Assembly (NCBI GenBank): GCA_015232025.1
Contig: JADGAL010000007.1
Coordinates: forward strand, 1 to 34,717
Direction: 5' to 3'
Length of the DNA: 34,717 nucleotides
DNA from: Alphaproteobacteria bacterium
GTDB taxonomy: Bacteria; Pseudomonadota; Alphaproteobacteria; Rhodospirillales; Magnetospirillaceae
Under the pieces are notes generated by a model that saw only the letters and a list, made by a program, of their open reading frames with translations, did not search any database and was not told the DNA's origin. Positions 26,706 through 34,717 of the stretch are shown piece after piece; positions within the stretch are counted from its first letter, which is position 1; the number at the start of each line of letters is the position of its first letter. A program made the translations under genes and the position numbers.

Positions 26706-26772
26706 GGTGGTCATCGCAAATCTCCGGTAGGGTTTGGTTTCCACACCGAACAACCGAACCGAGGACCTGACG

Positions 26773-26847
26773 ATGACCGACGAGATGATGGCCCTTCGCG
26801 GCCTTTTGGAGAAGGGCTCCGAAGCCGATCATCTCGCGCAGGAGATC
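26773..26847 (+). mobile_element. IS256-like transposase N-terminal fragment
   Basis: MTDEMMALRGLLEKGSEADHLAQEI resembles IS256-family transposase N-termini; truncated after about 25 residues. Confidence 0.5.
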
Positions 26848-26961
26848 CACCTACCGTCCTGTCCAATCTCTCAGGCCACCTCTTGGCCACCTCTCTATTG
26901 CGGTGGCGGACGCCAAGGGACATAGTGCGCCATCGTTTTCAGGGTACGGGCAGGCGGCACA

Positions 26962-27912
26962 ATGGCGTACAATAGGGGCATTCTGGTCACCGGCGGCGCG
27001 GGATTCCTGGGATCGCATCTGTGCGAGCGGTTGCTCGGGCAGGGCCACAGCGTCATCTGCGTCGACAACTTCTTCACCGGCACGCGCGAGAACGTGGCCC
27101 AGCTGCTGGGGCATCCCCGGTTCGAGCTGATCCGCCACGACGTGACCTTCCCGCTTTATCTCGAAGTCGACGAGATCTGGAACCTGGCCTGCCCGGCGTC
27201 GCCGATCCACTATCAGCACGATCCGGTGGCGACCACCAAGACCAGCGTCCACGGCGCCATCAACATGCTGGGCCTCGCCAAACGCACCCGCGCGAAGATC
27301 TTCCAGGCCTCGACCTCCGAGGTCTATGGCGATCCGGCGGTGCATCCGCAGACCGAGGACTATTGGGGCAACGTCAACCCGATCGGCCCGCGCTCGTGCT
27401 ACGACGAGGGCAAACGCTGCGCCGAGACGCTGTTCTTCGACTATCACCGCCAGCACCGGATGCGCATCAAGGTGGCCCGGCTGTTCAACACCTACGGCCC
27501 GCGCATGCATCCCGGCGACGGCCGGGTGGTGTCGAACTTCATCGTCCAGGCCCTGCGCGGCGAGGACATCACGGTCTATGGCGAGGGCACCCAGACGCGG
27601 TCCTTCTGCTATGTCGACGACATGATCGAGGGCTTCGTGCGCCTGATGAACAGCCCCGACGAGGTGACCGGGCCGATCAATCTGGGCAATCCCGGCGAAT
27701 TCACCATCCGCGAACTGGCCGAGAAGGTGATCGACCTGACCGGATCGAAGTCGAAGATCGTCAACAAGCCGCTGCCGGCCGACGATCCCCGCCAGCGCCA
27801 GCCCGATATCGGCCGGGCCCGCGCGCTGCTCGACTGGCAGCCGACCATTCAGCTCGAGGAAGGCTTGAACCGGACCATTCCCTATTTCGACACGCTGCTG
27901 CGTGGCGCCTGA
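26962..27912 (+). CDS. UDP-glucuronate decarboxylase / UDP-xylose synthase-like SDR
   Basis: [95 protein letters not shown]. Confidence 0.93.
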   Translation: MAYNRGILVTGGAGFLGSHLCERLLGQGHSVICVDNFFTGTRENVAQLLGHPRFELIRHDVTFPLYLEVDEIWNLACPASPIHYQHDPVATTKTSVHGAINMLGLAKRTRAKIFQASTSEVYGDPAVHPQTEDYWGNVNPIGPRSCYDEGKRCAETLFFDYHRQHRMRIKVARLFNTYGPRMHPGDGRVVSNFIVQALRGEDITVYGEGTQTRSFCYVDDMIEGFVRLMNSPDEVTGPINLGNPGEFTIRELAEKVIDLTGSKSKIVNKPLPADDPRQRQPDIGRARALLDWQPTIQLEEGLNRTIPYFDTLLRGA

Positions 27913-27921
27913 GGGCGCCGG

Positions 27922-29820
27922 ATGCCTGCGGTCGGAAGCGGCGCGAAAATCCTTGTCACCGGCGCCAGCGGCTTCATCGGCGCCGCCTTGTGCCGACGGC
28001 TGGTCGCCGAGGGTTTCGACGTGGTCGGCGCGACGCGGCGGCCCTTCGGCACCCTTCCCGAGGGCGTGCGGCGCGCCTGGGTGCCCGGGGTCGGCGGCGC
28101 GACCGACTGGACTGGGCATCTGGACGGCGTCGACGCGGTGGTCCATCTGGCCGCGCCGGCCCACATCACGTGCCGCTTGCCGACGGCCACCGCCGAGTCG
28201 TTCCGCCGCGCCATCGTCGACGGCACCGAGGCCTTGGGCCGCGCGGTGGCCGCGCGCGGCCTGCGGCTGGTGTTCATCAGCACCGCCAAGGTGCATGGCG
28301 AGCGCACCACTGACCGTCCATTCGTCGAGGACGATCCCCTGGCGCCCGGCGATCTTTACGCCCAATCCAAGGCCGAGGCCGAGCGGCGACTGGCGCGGCT
28401 GGCCGAACAGGGGCTCGACCATGTGGTGCTAAGGCCGCCGCTGGTCTATGGGCCGGGCGCCAAGGGCAATCTGCGCAGCCTGGTCCGGCTGTGCGATTCG
28501 GACCTGCCGCTGCCCTTCGCCACACTGCGCAATCGCCGCAGCCTGATCTATCTCGACAGCCTCGCAGATGCCATCCTGACCGCCCTGCGCGCGCCGCGGG
28601 CCGGGGGCCGCACCTATCTGGTGGCGGACGAAAACGCCTATTCGACGCGTGAACTGGCGGCCGGCATCCGTCGCCGGCTGGGCCGGGCCGAGCGATTCTT
28701 CACCCCGCCCAGACCGCTGGTCGCCCTGGTGTCGCTGCTGCCGGGGATGGCCGTCCGCGCCAGCCGTCTGTTCGCCTCGCTGGCCGTGGACACGACACGC
28801 ATCCGCGGCGAACTGGATTGGCGCGCGCGGGCGACGCTCGACGACGGCTTGGCCCGCATGGTCGACGGATACCGGGCGGCGGGCGGCAGCCCCGAGGCCG
28901 ATGGCGTGGTGTTCGATCAGCGGCCCGACGAGGACGGCGTCTCGGTGGTGGTCGTCTCGTACCGCAACGCCGAACTGCCCGCCGTTCTGCAAGCGGCCCA
29001 ACGCGACCCGGCGATCATCGAGATCATCGTGGTCGACAATGGCAACGACGACCGACTGCTGGCCCGGATCGAGGCCATGCGGGCCGCCGATCCGCGCCTG
29101 CGGCTGATCTCGGGCCACGGAAATGTCGGCTTCGCCACTGGCTGCAACATCGGCGCGGCGGTCGCCCGCGGACGGCACCTGCTCCTGCTCAATCCCGACT
29201 GCCATCTAGGACCCGACAGCGTCACCCAGTTGACGCACCAACTCGGCGACCGGCCGGGACTATGGGTATGCGGCGTGCGTCTGATCAATTCGGACGGCAG
29301 CGAACAGCGCGGGGCGCGGCGCAACATCGGCACGCCGTCGCAATGGCTGGTCGAGGCGCTGCATTTCGACGATCATTTCGTGCTGCCCCTGGGCCGGGTC
29401 CAACGGGTCAACCTGCACCACCAGCCGCTGCCGGACGCGATCACCGAGGTGCCGGCCATCTCGGGCGCCTTCATGTTCATGCCGCGCCGCTCTTACGAGG
29501 CGGTGGGCGGCATGGACCCGCGCTACTTCCTGCATTTCGAGGATCTGGACTTCTGCCAGAAGATCGGCGGCGGCGGCGGGCGCGTGCTGTTCTGTCCCAA
29601 CATCGTGCTGTTGCACGAGAAGTCGCAAAGCCGGGCCTCGCCGCTGTTCGTCGAACGGCACAAATGCCGGAGCATGCGGCTCTATTTCCGCAAATACTTC
29701 TCTCGCGGCGGCGCGATCGTTCCCAACGCGGTGTGGGCCGTGCTGGGTTCCGGGTTGTTGCTGCGCGGCCTGATGCGGCGTCTGCGCGAAGGCGCGGCAC
29801 GCTGGCCTGAGCGGGGCTGA
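27922..29820 (+). CDS. bifunctional fusion: N-terminal extended SDR epimerase/dehydratase + C-terminal GT2 glycosyltransferase
   Basis: KILVTGASGFIGAALCRRL, FISTAKVHGE, YAQSKAEAE, then in the same frame SVVVVSYRNAELPAVL, IIVVDNGNDD, GNVGFATGCNIGAAVARGRHLLLLNPDCHLG, GGMDPRYFLHFEDLDFC. Confidence 0.9.
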   Translation: MPAVGSGAKILVTGASGFIGAALCRRLVAEGFDVVGATRRPFGTLPEGVRRAWVPGVGGATDWTGHLDGVDAVVHLAAPAHITCRLPTATAESFRRAIVDGTEALGRAVAARGLRLVFISTAKVHGERTTDRPFVEDDPLAPGDLYAQSKAEAERRLARLAEQGLDHVVLRPPLVYGPGAKGNLRSLVRLCDSDLPLPFATLRNRRSLIYLDSLADAILTALRAPRAGGRTYLVADENAYSTRELAAGIRRRLGRAERFFTPPRPLVALVSLLPGMAVRASRLFASLAVDTTRIRGELDWRARATLDDGLARMVDGYRAAGGSPEADGVVFDQRPDEDGVSVVVVSYRNAELPAVLQAAQRDPAIIEIIVVDNGNDDRLLARIEAMRAADPRLRLISGHGNVGFATGCNIGAAVARGRHLLLLNPDCHLGPDSVTQLTHQLGDRPGLWVCGVRLINSDGSEQRGARRNIGTPSQWLVEALHFDDHFVLPLGRVQRVNLHHQPLPDAITEVPAISGAFMFMPRRSYEAVGGMDPRYFLHFEDLDFCQKIGGGGGRVLFCPNIVLLHEKSQSRASPLFVERHKCRSMRLYFRKYFSRGGAIVPNAVWAVLGSGLLLRGLMRRLREGAARWPERG

Positions 29821-29836
29821 TCGCCAGGGAAGAAGC

Positions 29837-29878
29837 GTCTTGACGGAGGCAGTTTCCCTAGAGCACATTCCCAGCCCG
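29837..29878 (+). promoter_or_regulatory. candidate promoter/regulatory motif, copy 2
   Basis: GTCTTGACGGAGGCAGTTTCCCTAGAGCACATTCCCAGCCCG, 32/42 identical to 8011-8052, same orientation relative to downstream operon. Confidence 0.55.
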
Positions 29879-29948
29879 CCGTCAGTACAATTCGCCGAGA
29901 AGCAGCCGGGTCACGGCAGCCGGTCGTCACTATCGGTCAGGAGTGAAC

Positions 29949-30947
29949 ATGGCCATCGGGAAATGCCTCGTCACCGGGGGTGCCGGCTTCATTGGCAGCC
30001 ATCTGGTCGACCGCCTTCTCGAAGACGGGCACCAGGTCGTGGTCATCGACAATTTCTCGACCGGCCGCCCCGAGAATCTCGGCCACGTCGCCGACAACCG
30101 GCGGCTTTCAATCCATCAGGCCGACATCGCCTCATCCGATATCCGCCCGTTGTTCGAGGGCGTGCGCCACGTCTTCCATCTGGCGGCGCTGGCCGACATC
30201 GTGCCATCGATCCAGCAGGCCGGCCCCTATCACCACGCCAATGTGAACGGCACCCTGGCCGTTCTTGAGGCGTCGCGGCACGCCGGGGTCGAACGCTTCG
30301 TCTGCGCGTCGTCCTCGTCGTGCTACGGCGTTCCGGACGTCTATCCGACGCCGGAAAGCGCCCCGCCGCGCCCCATGTATCCCTATGCGCTGACCAAGTG
30401 GGTCGCGGAATGCTACGTGCAGCATTGGCACCAGACCTATGGTCTGCCGACCGTCTCGCTGCGCATGTTCAACGTGTTCGGTCCGCGGTCCCGGACGTCG
30501 GGCACCTATGGCGCCGTGTTCGGCGTGTTCCTGAAGCAGAAGCTGGCCGGCAAACCGTTCACCGTGGTGGGCGACGGCTCCCAGACGCGCGATTTCACCT
30601 ACGTCACCGACGTGGTCGACGCCTTCGTGACCGCCGCCGCCTCACAACTCGGCGGCGAGATCATGAATGTGGGCTCGGGCGGCCATTACAGTATCAACCG
30701 CTTGGTCGAACTGCTGGGCGGCCCGGTCGTCCACATCCCCAAGCGCCCCGGCGAGCCGGATTGCACCTTCGCCGACACCAGCCGGATCTCGTCGCTGCTG
30801 AAGTGGACGCCGCGAATCAGCTTCGAGGATGGCGTCGCCCTGGTGCTGGAACACATCGACTATTGGAAAGAGGCGCCGCTTTGGACGCCGGATTCAATCG
30901 CCGAGGCTACGGCCGACTGGTTCAAGTTTCTCGGGGACGATCGATGA
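29949..30947 (+). CDS. NAD-dependent epimerase (UDP-glucose/UDP-GlcNAc 4-epimerase-like)
   Basis: [96 protein letters not shown]. Confidence 0.92.
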   Translation: MAIGKCLVTGGAGFIGSHLVDRLLEDGHQVVVIDNFSTGRPENLGHVADNRRLSIHQADIASSDIRPLFEGVRHVFHLAALADIVPSIQQAGPYHHANVNGTLAVLEASRHAGVERFVCASSSSCYGVPDVYPTPESAPPRPMYPYALTKWVAECYVQHWHQTYGLPTVSLRMFNVFGPRSRTSGTYGAVFGVFLKQKLAGKPFTVVGDGSQTRDFTYVTDVVDAFVTAAASQLGGEIMNVGSGGHYSINRLVELLGGPVVHIPKRPGEPDCTFADTSRISSLLKWTPRISFEDGVALVLEHIDYWKEAPLWTPDSIAEATADWFKFLGDDR

Positions 30948-32512
30948 ACCAACAGATTGAAGTTCAAGCCGGTTTTATGCGCGCGCGCGACAAGGTCAAA
31001 TCCCTCGAGCAAATGGCCGCGCTCGCCGAGGCGGCGCGCAACGCCGGGCGACGCGTGGTGCTCGCCCACGGCGTCTTCGATTTGGTCCATCTGGGCCATA
31101 TCCGCCACCTGGAACAAGCCGCGGCCGAAGGCGACATCCTTCTGGTGACGCTGACCGCCGATCGCCACGTCAACAAGGGGCCGGGCCGCCCGATCTTCGG
31201 CGAGCAGTTGCGTGCCGAAATGCTGGCGGCGGTCGGGTTCGTGACCTGCGTGGCCATCAATCCCACGGCCACCGCCGTCGAGGTGTTGCGCCAGGTCAAG
31301 CCCGACGTCTACATCAAGGGTTCGGACTACGAGAACCCGGACGAGGACATCACCGGCAAGATCAACGACGAACGGACGGCGGTTGAAAGCCATGGCGGAC
31401 GCATCGTCTTCACCCGCGACATCACGTTCTCGTCGTCCAGCCTGATCAACCGCTACCTGGATGTCTACGACCAGCCGCTGCGTGACTTTCTGCACGAAAT
31501 GCGCGAGCAGGGGGGCCTGGGCGCGATCGGGGAGTTGGTCAACGCGGTGGCCGGATTCCGGCTGCTGTTCGTGGGCGAGACGATCATCGACGAATACCAA
31601 TACGTCACCGTTGTTGGGAAATCGCCGAAGGAGAACATGATCGCCACCCGCTTCCAGGGTAGCGAGGCGTTCGCGGGAGGCGTCATCGCCGCCGCCAACC
31701 ACGCCGCCGATTTCTGCCGAGAGGTCGAGGTGGTCACCGTGTTCGGCGGCCAGGACGCCGACCGGGCGGAAGAGATGGTTCGGGCCATCCTGAAGCCCAA
31801 TGTGCGCCTGACCGCGCTGCGCCGACCCGACACCCCGACGATTCGCAAAAGCCGCTTCGTCGATCCGATCTACGTGCGCAAGTTGTTCGAAGTTCAGTTC
31901 ATGAACGACTCGCCCCTGCCCAAATCCCTGACGGACGAGTTGGACAAGGTGATCGCCGAAAAGGCGCCGCACGCCGACGCCACGGTGGTCACCGATTTCG
32001 GCCACGGCATGATCGGCCGCTCGACCATCGACACGCTGGTGAAGCACGCGCGATTCCTGGCGGTCAATGCCCAGAGCAACAGCGCCAACATGGGCTTCAA
32101 CCTGATCACGCGCTATCCGCGGGCCGACTATGTCTGCATCGACGCGCCCGAGGCCCGGCTGGCGGTCGGCGAGCGCTATGCCGATATCGCCGACATCGCC
32201 AGCGAGGTTCTTCCCGGCCGTATCGACTGCCCACGGATCGTCATCACCCACGGCAAGGACGGCTGCTACGCCCACCAGCAGGGCGCCAGCCTGCGCTGCA
32301 TTCCCGCCTTCACCAAGACCGTGACCGACACCATGGGCGCGGGCGACGCCTTCTTCGCCGTCACCGCGCCGCTGGCCGCCGCCGGGGGGCGGATGGAGCA
32401 CGTGGGCTTCGTCGGCAATGCCGCCGGAGCGATCAAGGTCGGGATCATCGGCCACCGCCAGTCGGTCGAGAAGGTGCCGCTGATGAAATTCGTGACGGCG
32501 CTGCTGAAATAA
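30944..32512 (+). CDS. bifunctional cytidylyltransferase-like (N-term) / PfkB sugar kinase (C-term) fusion
   Basis: ATGA overlap; GVFDLVHLGHIRHLEQA (HxGH), TITF-type tail RDITFSSSSLINRYL, then PfkB-type ...DTMGAGDAFFAVTAPLAAAGG. Confidence 0.9.
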   Translation: MNQQIEVQAGFMRARDKVKSLEQMAALAEAARNAGRRVVLAHGVFDLVHLGHIRHLEQAAAEGDILLVTLTADRHVNKGPGRPIFGEQLRAEMLAAVGFVTCVAINPTATAVEVLRQVKPDVYIKGSDYENPDEDITGKINDERTAVESHGGRIVFTRDITFSSSSLINRYLDVYDQPLRDFLHEMREQGGLGAIGELVNAVAGFRLLFVGETIIDEYQYVTVVGKSPKENMIATRFQGSEAFAGGVIAAANHAADFCREVEVVTVFGGQDADRAEEMVRAILKPNVRLTALRRPDTPTIRKSRFVDPIYVRKLFEVQFMNDSPLPKSLTDELDKVIAEKAPHADATVVTDFGHGMIGRSTIDTLVKHARFLAVNAQSNSANMGFNLITRYPRADYVCIDAPEARLAVGERYADIADIASEVLPGRIDCPRIVITHGKDGCYAHQQGASLRCIPAFTKTVTDTMGAGDAFFAVTAPLAAAGGRMEHVGFVGNAAGAIKVGIIGHRQSVEKVPLMKFVTALLK

Positions 32513-34404
32513 TGTCGCCCCGCCCCTGCCCGCTCTGCGGTGCCGCCTCCGCCGACGCGGCGGTGTCGCTTCCGCTGAGGGACGGCGGCCGGCTCGATTA
32601 CCGGGAATGCGAATCCTGCGGCACGCTGGCCGCGCCGCCGCCGCCGGTCGGGCCGATGGCCGGGCGGTTCGACGCCGTCGACGTCGAGCGGCCGCGCCAG
32701 CGGCTGATCGACGCGTTCCGGCTGGCGGTGTGCCTGACCGATCTGTTCGCCTTCGAACAGCCGGGCGTGGTGGTCGCGGATCCCGACGGGCTGACCACCG
32801 GATTCCTGCGCGACGCCGGCTTGTCGGCGCGCCGCGACGGCGACGGCTCGGGGCTGTTCGACCGCATCCCCGGCGATTGCGACCCGACCATCGTGTTCTG
32901 CCTGGATGGGCTGGACCGTTGCCGCGATCCCGCCGCGCTGCTGGCGCGCATCGCCGCGTTCGACGCCGACATCGTGGTGTTCGGCGGCCGGCCGCATAAA
33001 TGCGACCGCCAATCGCTGCCCGAACGGGTCGGCTTCGGCCGACGCTGGCTGGTTCCCTCGCGAGACGGTCTCCAGCGCCTGGCCGAGCGGTGGGACATGC
33101 GCCTGCTCACCGCGATCGATCTGCACGTCCTTTTGCGCAACCGCCCCAAGCGCATGCGGTGGAACGACAACGACCTGTTCCGCATCCAGTATCGCCTGCA
33201 CCAGCCGCGCCTTCTGATGGCCAAGGCGATCGAGAATTTGGCCGCCATGGAGATGGCCCGGCCCGAGGGGCGCCACGACGGGGCGATCCGCTCGGCGGTC
33301 CTGGACGGCCAGCCGAGCACCCGTCCCCGGATGCCCAGGCCGGTCCAGCCGGCGCCCATCGTGATCGACGGGGTGTTCTTCCAGCTTTACCGCACCGGCA
33401 TCGCGCGGGTGTGGGCCTCGCTGCTGAAGATCTGGAACGACGGCGATTTCGCCAAGCGGCTGCTGGTCCTCGACCGCGGCGGCACGGCGCCGCGCTTCGC
33501 CAATCTGCGCTATCGCCTGATCGGGCTGCACGAGTACGACGACGACATGACGCCCGACCGCCGCCAGCTCGAACGCGTCTGCCGCGACGAGGGCGCGGCG
33601 CTTTTCGCCTCGACCTATTACACCTCGCCGCTGACCATCCCCTCGATCCAGGTGGTCTACGACATGATCCCCGAGGTGATGCTGTTCGGCAAGGACGACC
33701 CGATGTGGGTCGAGAAGCGCACCGCCATCGCCCGCGCCTCGCGCTTCGTCTGCATCTCCGAGAACACCCGCAAGGACCTGAACGCCTTCCACCCCCACAC
33801 CGTCGGCCGCACCGAAATCGCCTATCCGGGAATCGATCCGGTGTTCCGGGTGCTGACCGAAGACGAGCGCGCGGCGGCGCGGAGCCGGCTGGAACTCGAA
33901 AAGCCCTTCTACCTGCTGCCCACCTCGGTCGATGGCTACAAGAATGGACGCCTGCTGCTGGACGCGCTGCGGACCCTTCCGGAACTGGCCGACCGGATCA
34001 TCGTGGTGACCAACGATCCGGGCGATCCGGCGCAGTTCGGCGGGTTGGACGTCCGCCGCATCCGCGGCGACGACACCGTGTTGCGCGACCTCTACAACTG
34101 CGCCGTCGCCACCGTTTATCCCTCGGCCTATGAGGGCTTCGGCATGCCGATCGGCGAGGCGATGGCCTGCGGCTGCCCGGTGATCGCCTCGATGAACGAC
34201 GTCTCGGTCGAGGTCGGCGGCAACGCCGCCCTGTACGTTAACCCGACCAAGGCGGATTCGATGGCCAAGGCGCTACGCCGGCTGGAGGCCGACCCCGTCC
34301 TGCGCCAGACCTGCGTCGCCCGCGGGTTGGAGCGGCCCGGCCTGTTCCGCTGGGAGGACATGGCCGCGACCATCCGCCGCGTCCTGGAAGAGATGACCGC
34401 CTGA
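32512..34404 (+). CDS. fusion: zinc-ribbon/degenerate methyltransferase-like N-terminus + GT4 glycosyltransferase
   Basis: CPLCGA...CESCGT, LDGLDRCRDPAALLARI; C-terminal ISENTRKDL, YPGIDPVF, YLLPTSVDGYKNGRLLLDAL, YPSAYEGFGMPIGEAMACGCPVIAS. Confidence 0.85.
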   Translation: MSPRPCPLCGAASADAAVSLPLRDGGRLDYRECESCGTLAAPPPPVGPMAGRFDAVDVERPRQRLIDAFRLAVCLTDLFAFEQPGVVVADPDGLTTGFLRDAGLSARRDGDGSGLFDRIPGDCDPTIVFCLDGLDRCRDPAALLARIAAFDADIVVFGGRPHKCDRQSLPERVGFGRRWLVPSRDGLQRLAERWDMRLLTAIDLHVLLRNRPKRMRWNDNDLFRIQYRLHQPRLLMAKAIENLAAMEMARPEGRHDGAIRSAVLDGQPSTRPRMPRPVQPAPIVIDGVFFQLYRTGIARVWASLLKIWNDGDFAKRLLVLDRGGTAPRFANLRYRLIGLHEYDDDMTPDRRQLERVCRDEGAALFASTYYTSPLTIPSIQVVYDMIPEVMLFGKDDPMWVEKRTAIARASRFVCISENTRKDLNAFHPHTVGRTEIAYPGIDPVFRVLTEDERAAARSRLELEKPFYLLPTSVDGYKNGRLLLDALRTLPELADRIIVVTNDPGDPAQFGGLDVRRIRGDDTVLRDLYNCAVATVYPSAYEGFGMPIGEAMACGCPVIASMNDVSVEVGGNAALYVNPTKADSMAKALRRLEADPVLRQTCVARGLERPGLFRWEDMAATIRRVLEEMTA

Positions 34405-34595
34405 GGGTGGCCGCGCGATCATGGGGCCGGCGCCAGGCGGTCCATGTGCCGACCGATAACGCGGATGTCGTTCTCGGATCGCCACGGGCCCCGAAGTGAT
34501 CGCGCCAGCGAGTTTAACCCTTCAGTTCGTTGGTATCCGTCAGGAGCACCGTATCCGACATCGCCAGCCCACGTAGCCATCGTCTCGGCGCGGAG

Positions 34596-34717
34596 GACCG
34601 GGTCTACGCCCGGGCGGCGCAGGTGTTGGCCGGCTACACCGGCATCCTGCAGGTGGACGGATGGGGCGGATTCAAGCGGCTGGTCGGTCGCGACGACGCG
34701 ACCCGCGCCGACGTCGG
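34596..34717 (+). mobile_element. IS66-like transposase (TnpC) internal fragment, truncated by window edge
   Basis: DRVYARAAQVLAGYTGILQVDGWGGFKRLVGRDDATRADV; LAGYTGILQVDG is a recognisable IS66 transposase segment. No start codon context for an intact gene. Confidence 0.6.

Noticed and set aside
26298-26753. Minus-strand ORF of 151 aa covering the IS-remnant region
   Set aside because: It crosses several transposase fragments in other frames and has no coherent domain; best explained as chance ORF over remnants.
1-34717. CRISPR arrays, tRNA or rRNA genes, phage structural genes
   Set aside because: No regularly spaced repeats, no tRNA/rRNA-like segments and no phage motifs seen on reading either strand.

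Overview
The window is a high-GC, probably alphaproteobacterial (Rhodospirillales-like by codon style, not proven) surface-polysaccharide / glycan-modification locus of about 30 genes. From left to right: (i) a plus-strand block (1-5742) with a partial rmlD-like gene, a TPR/methyltransferase-like protein, two GT61-type glycosyltransferases, an RmlC-like epimerase and an SDR epimerase. (ii) An inverted pair of radical SAM/SPASM paralogs (5703-7860, minus). (iii) A long, tightly packed plus-strand operon (8229-23894) with many ATGA/GTGA overlaps. It encodes a highly diverged GAPDH-fold protein, an APH-like kinase, two SDRs, a 4,6-dehydratase-like protein, a zinc ADH lacking the structural-zinc cysteines, a methyltransferase, a ThDP enzyme, a Nudix hydrolase, a HemN paralog, two tandem cobalamin-type radical SAM proteins and a frameshifted glycosyltransferase-like gene. 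This operon is the best candidate for an undescribed pathway. (iv) A minus-strand block with FkbM methyltransferase, epimerase and rfbF. (v) A short graveyard of insertion-sequence remnants (26.3-26.85 kb). (vi) A second plus-strand block (26962-34404) with UDP-xylose-synthase-like, SDR-GT2 fusion, epimerase, cytidylyltransferase-PfkB fusion (reverse of HldE order) and a degenerate methyltransferase-GT4 fusion. (vii) An IS66-like transposase fragment running off the right edge. A 42-nt non-coding motif is shared by the leader regions of the 8.2-kb and 29.9-kb operons. All assignments come from reading motifs by eye; no database search was run.
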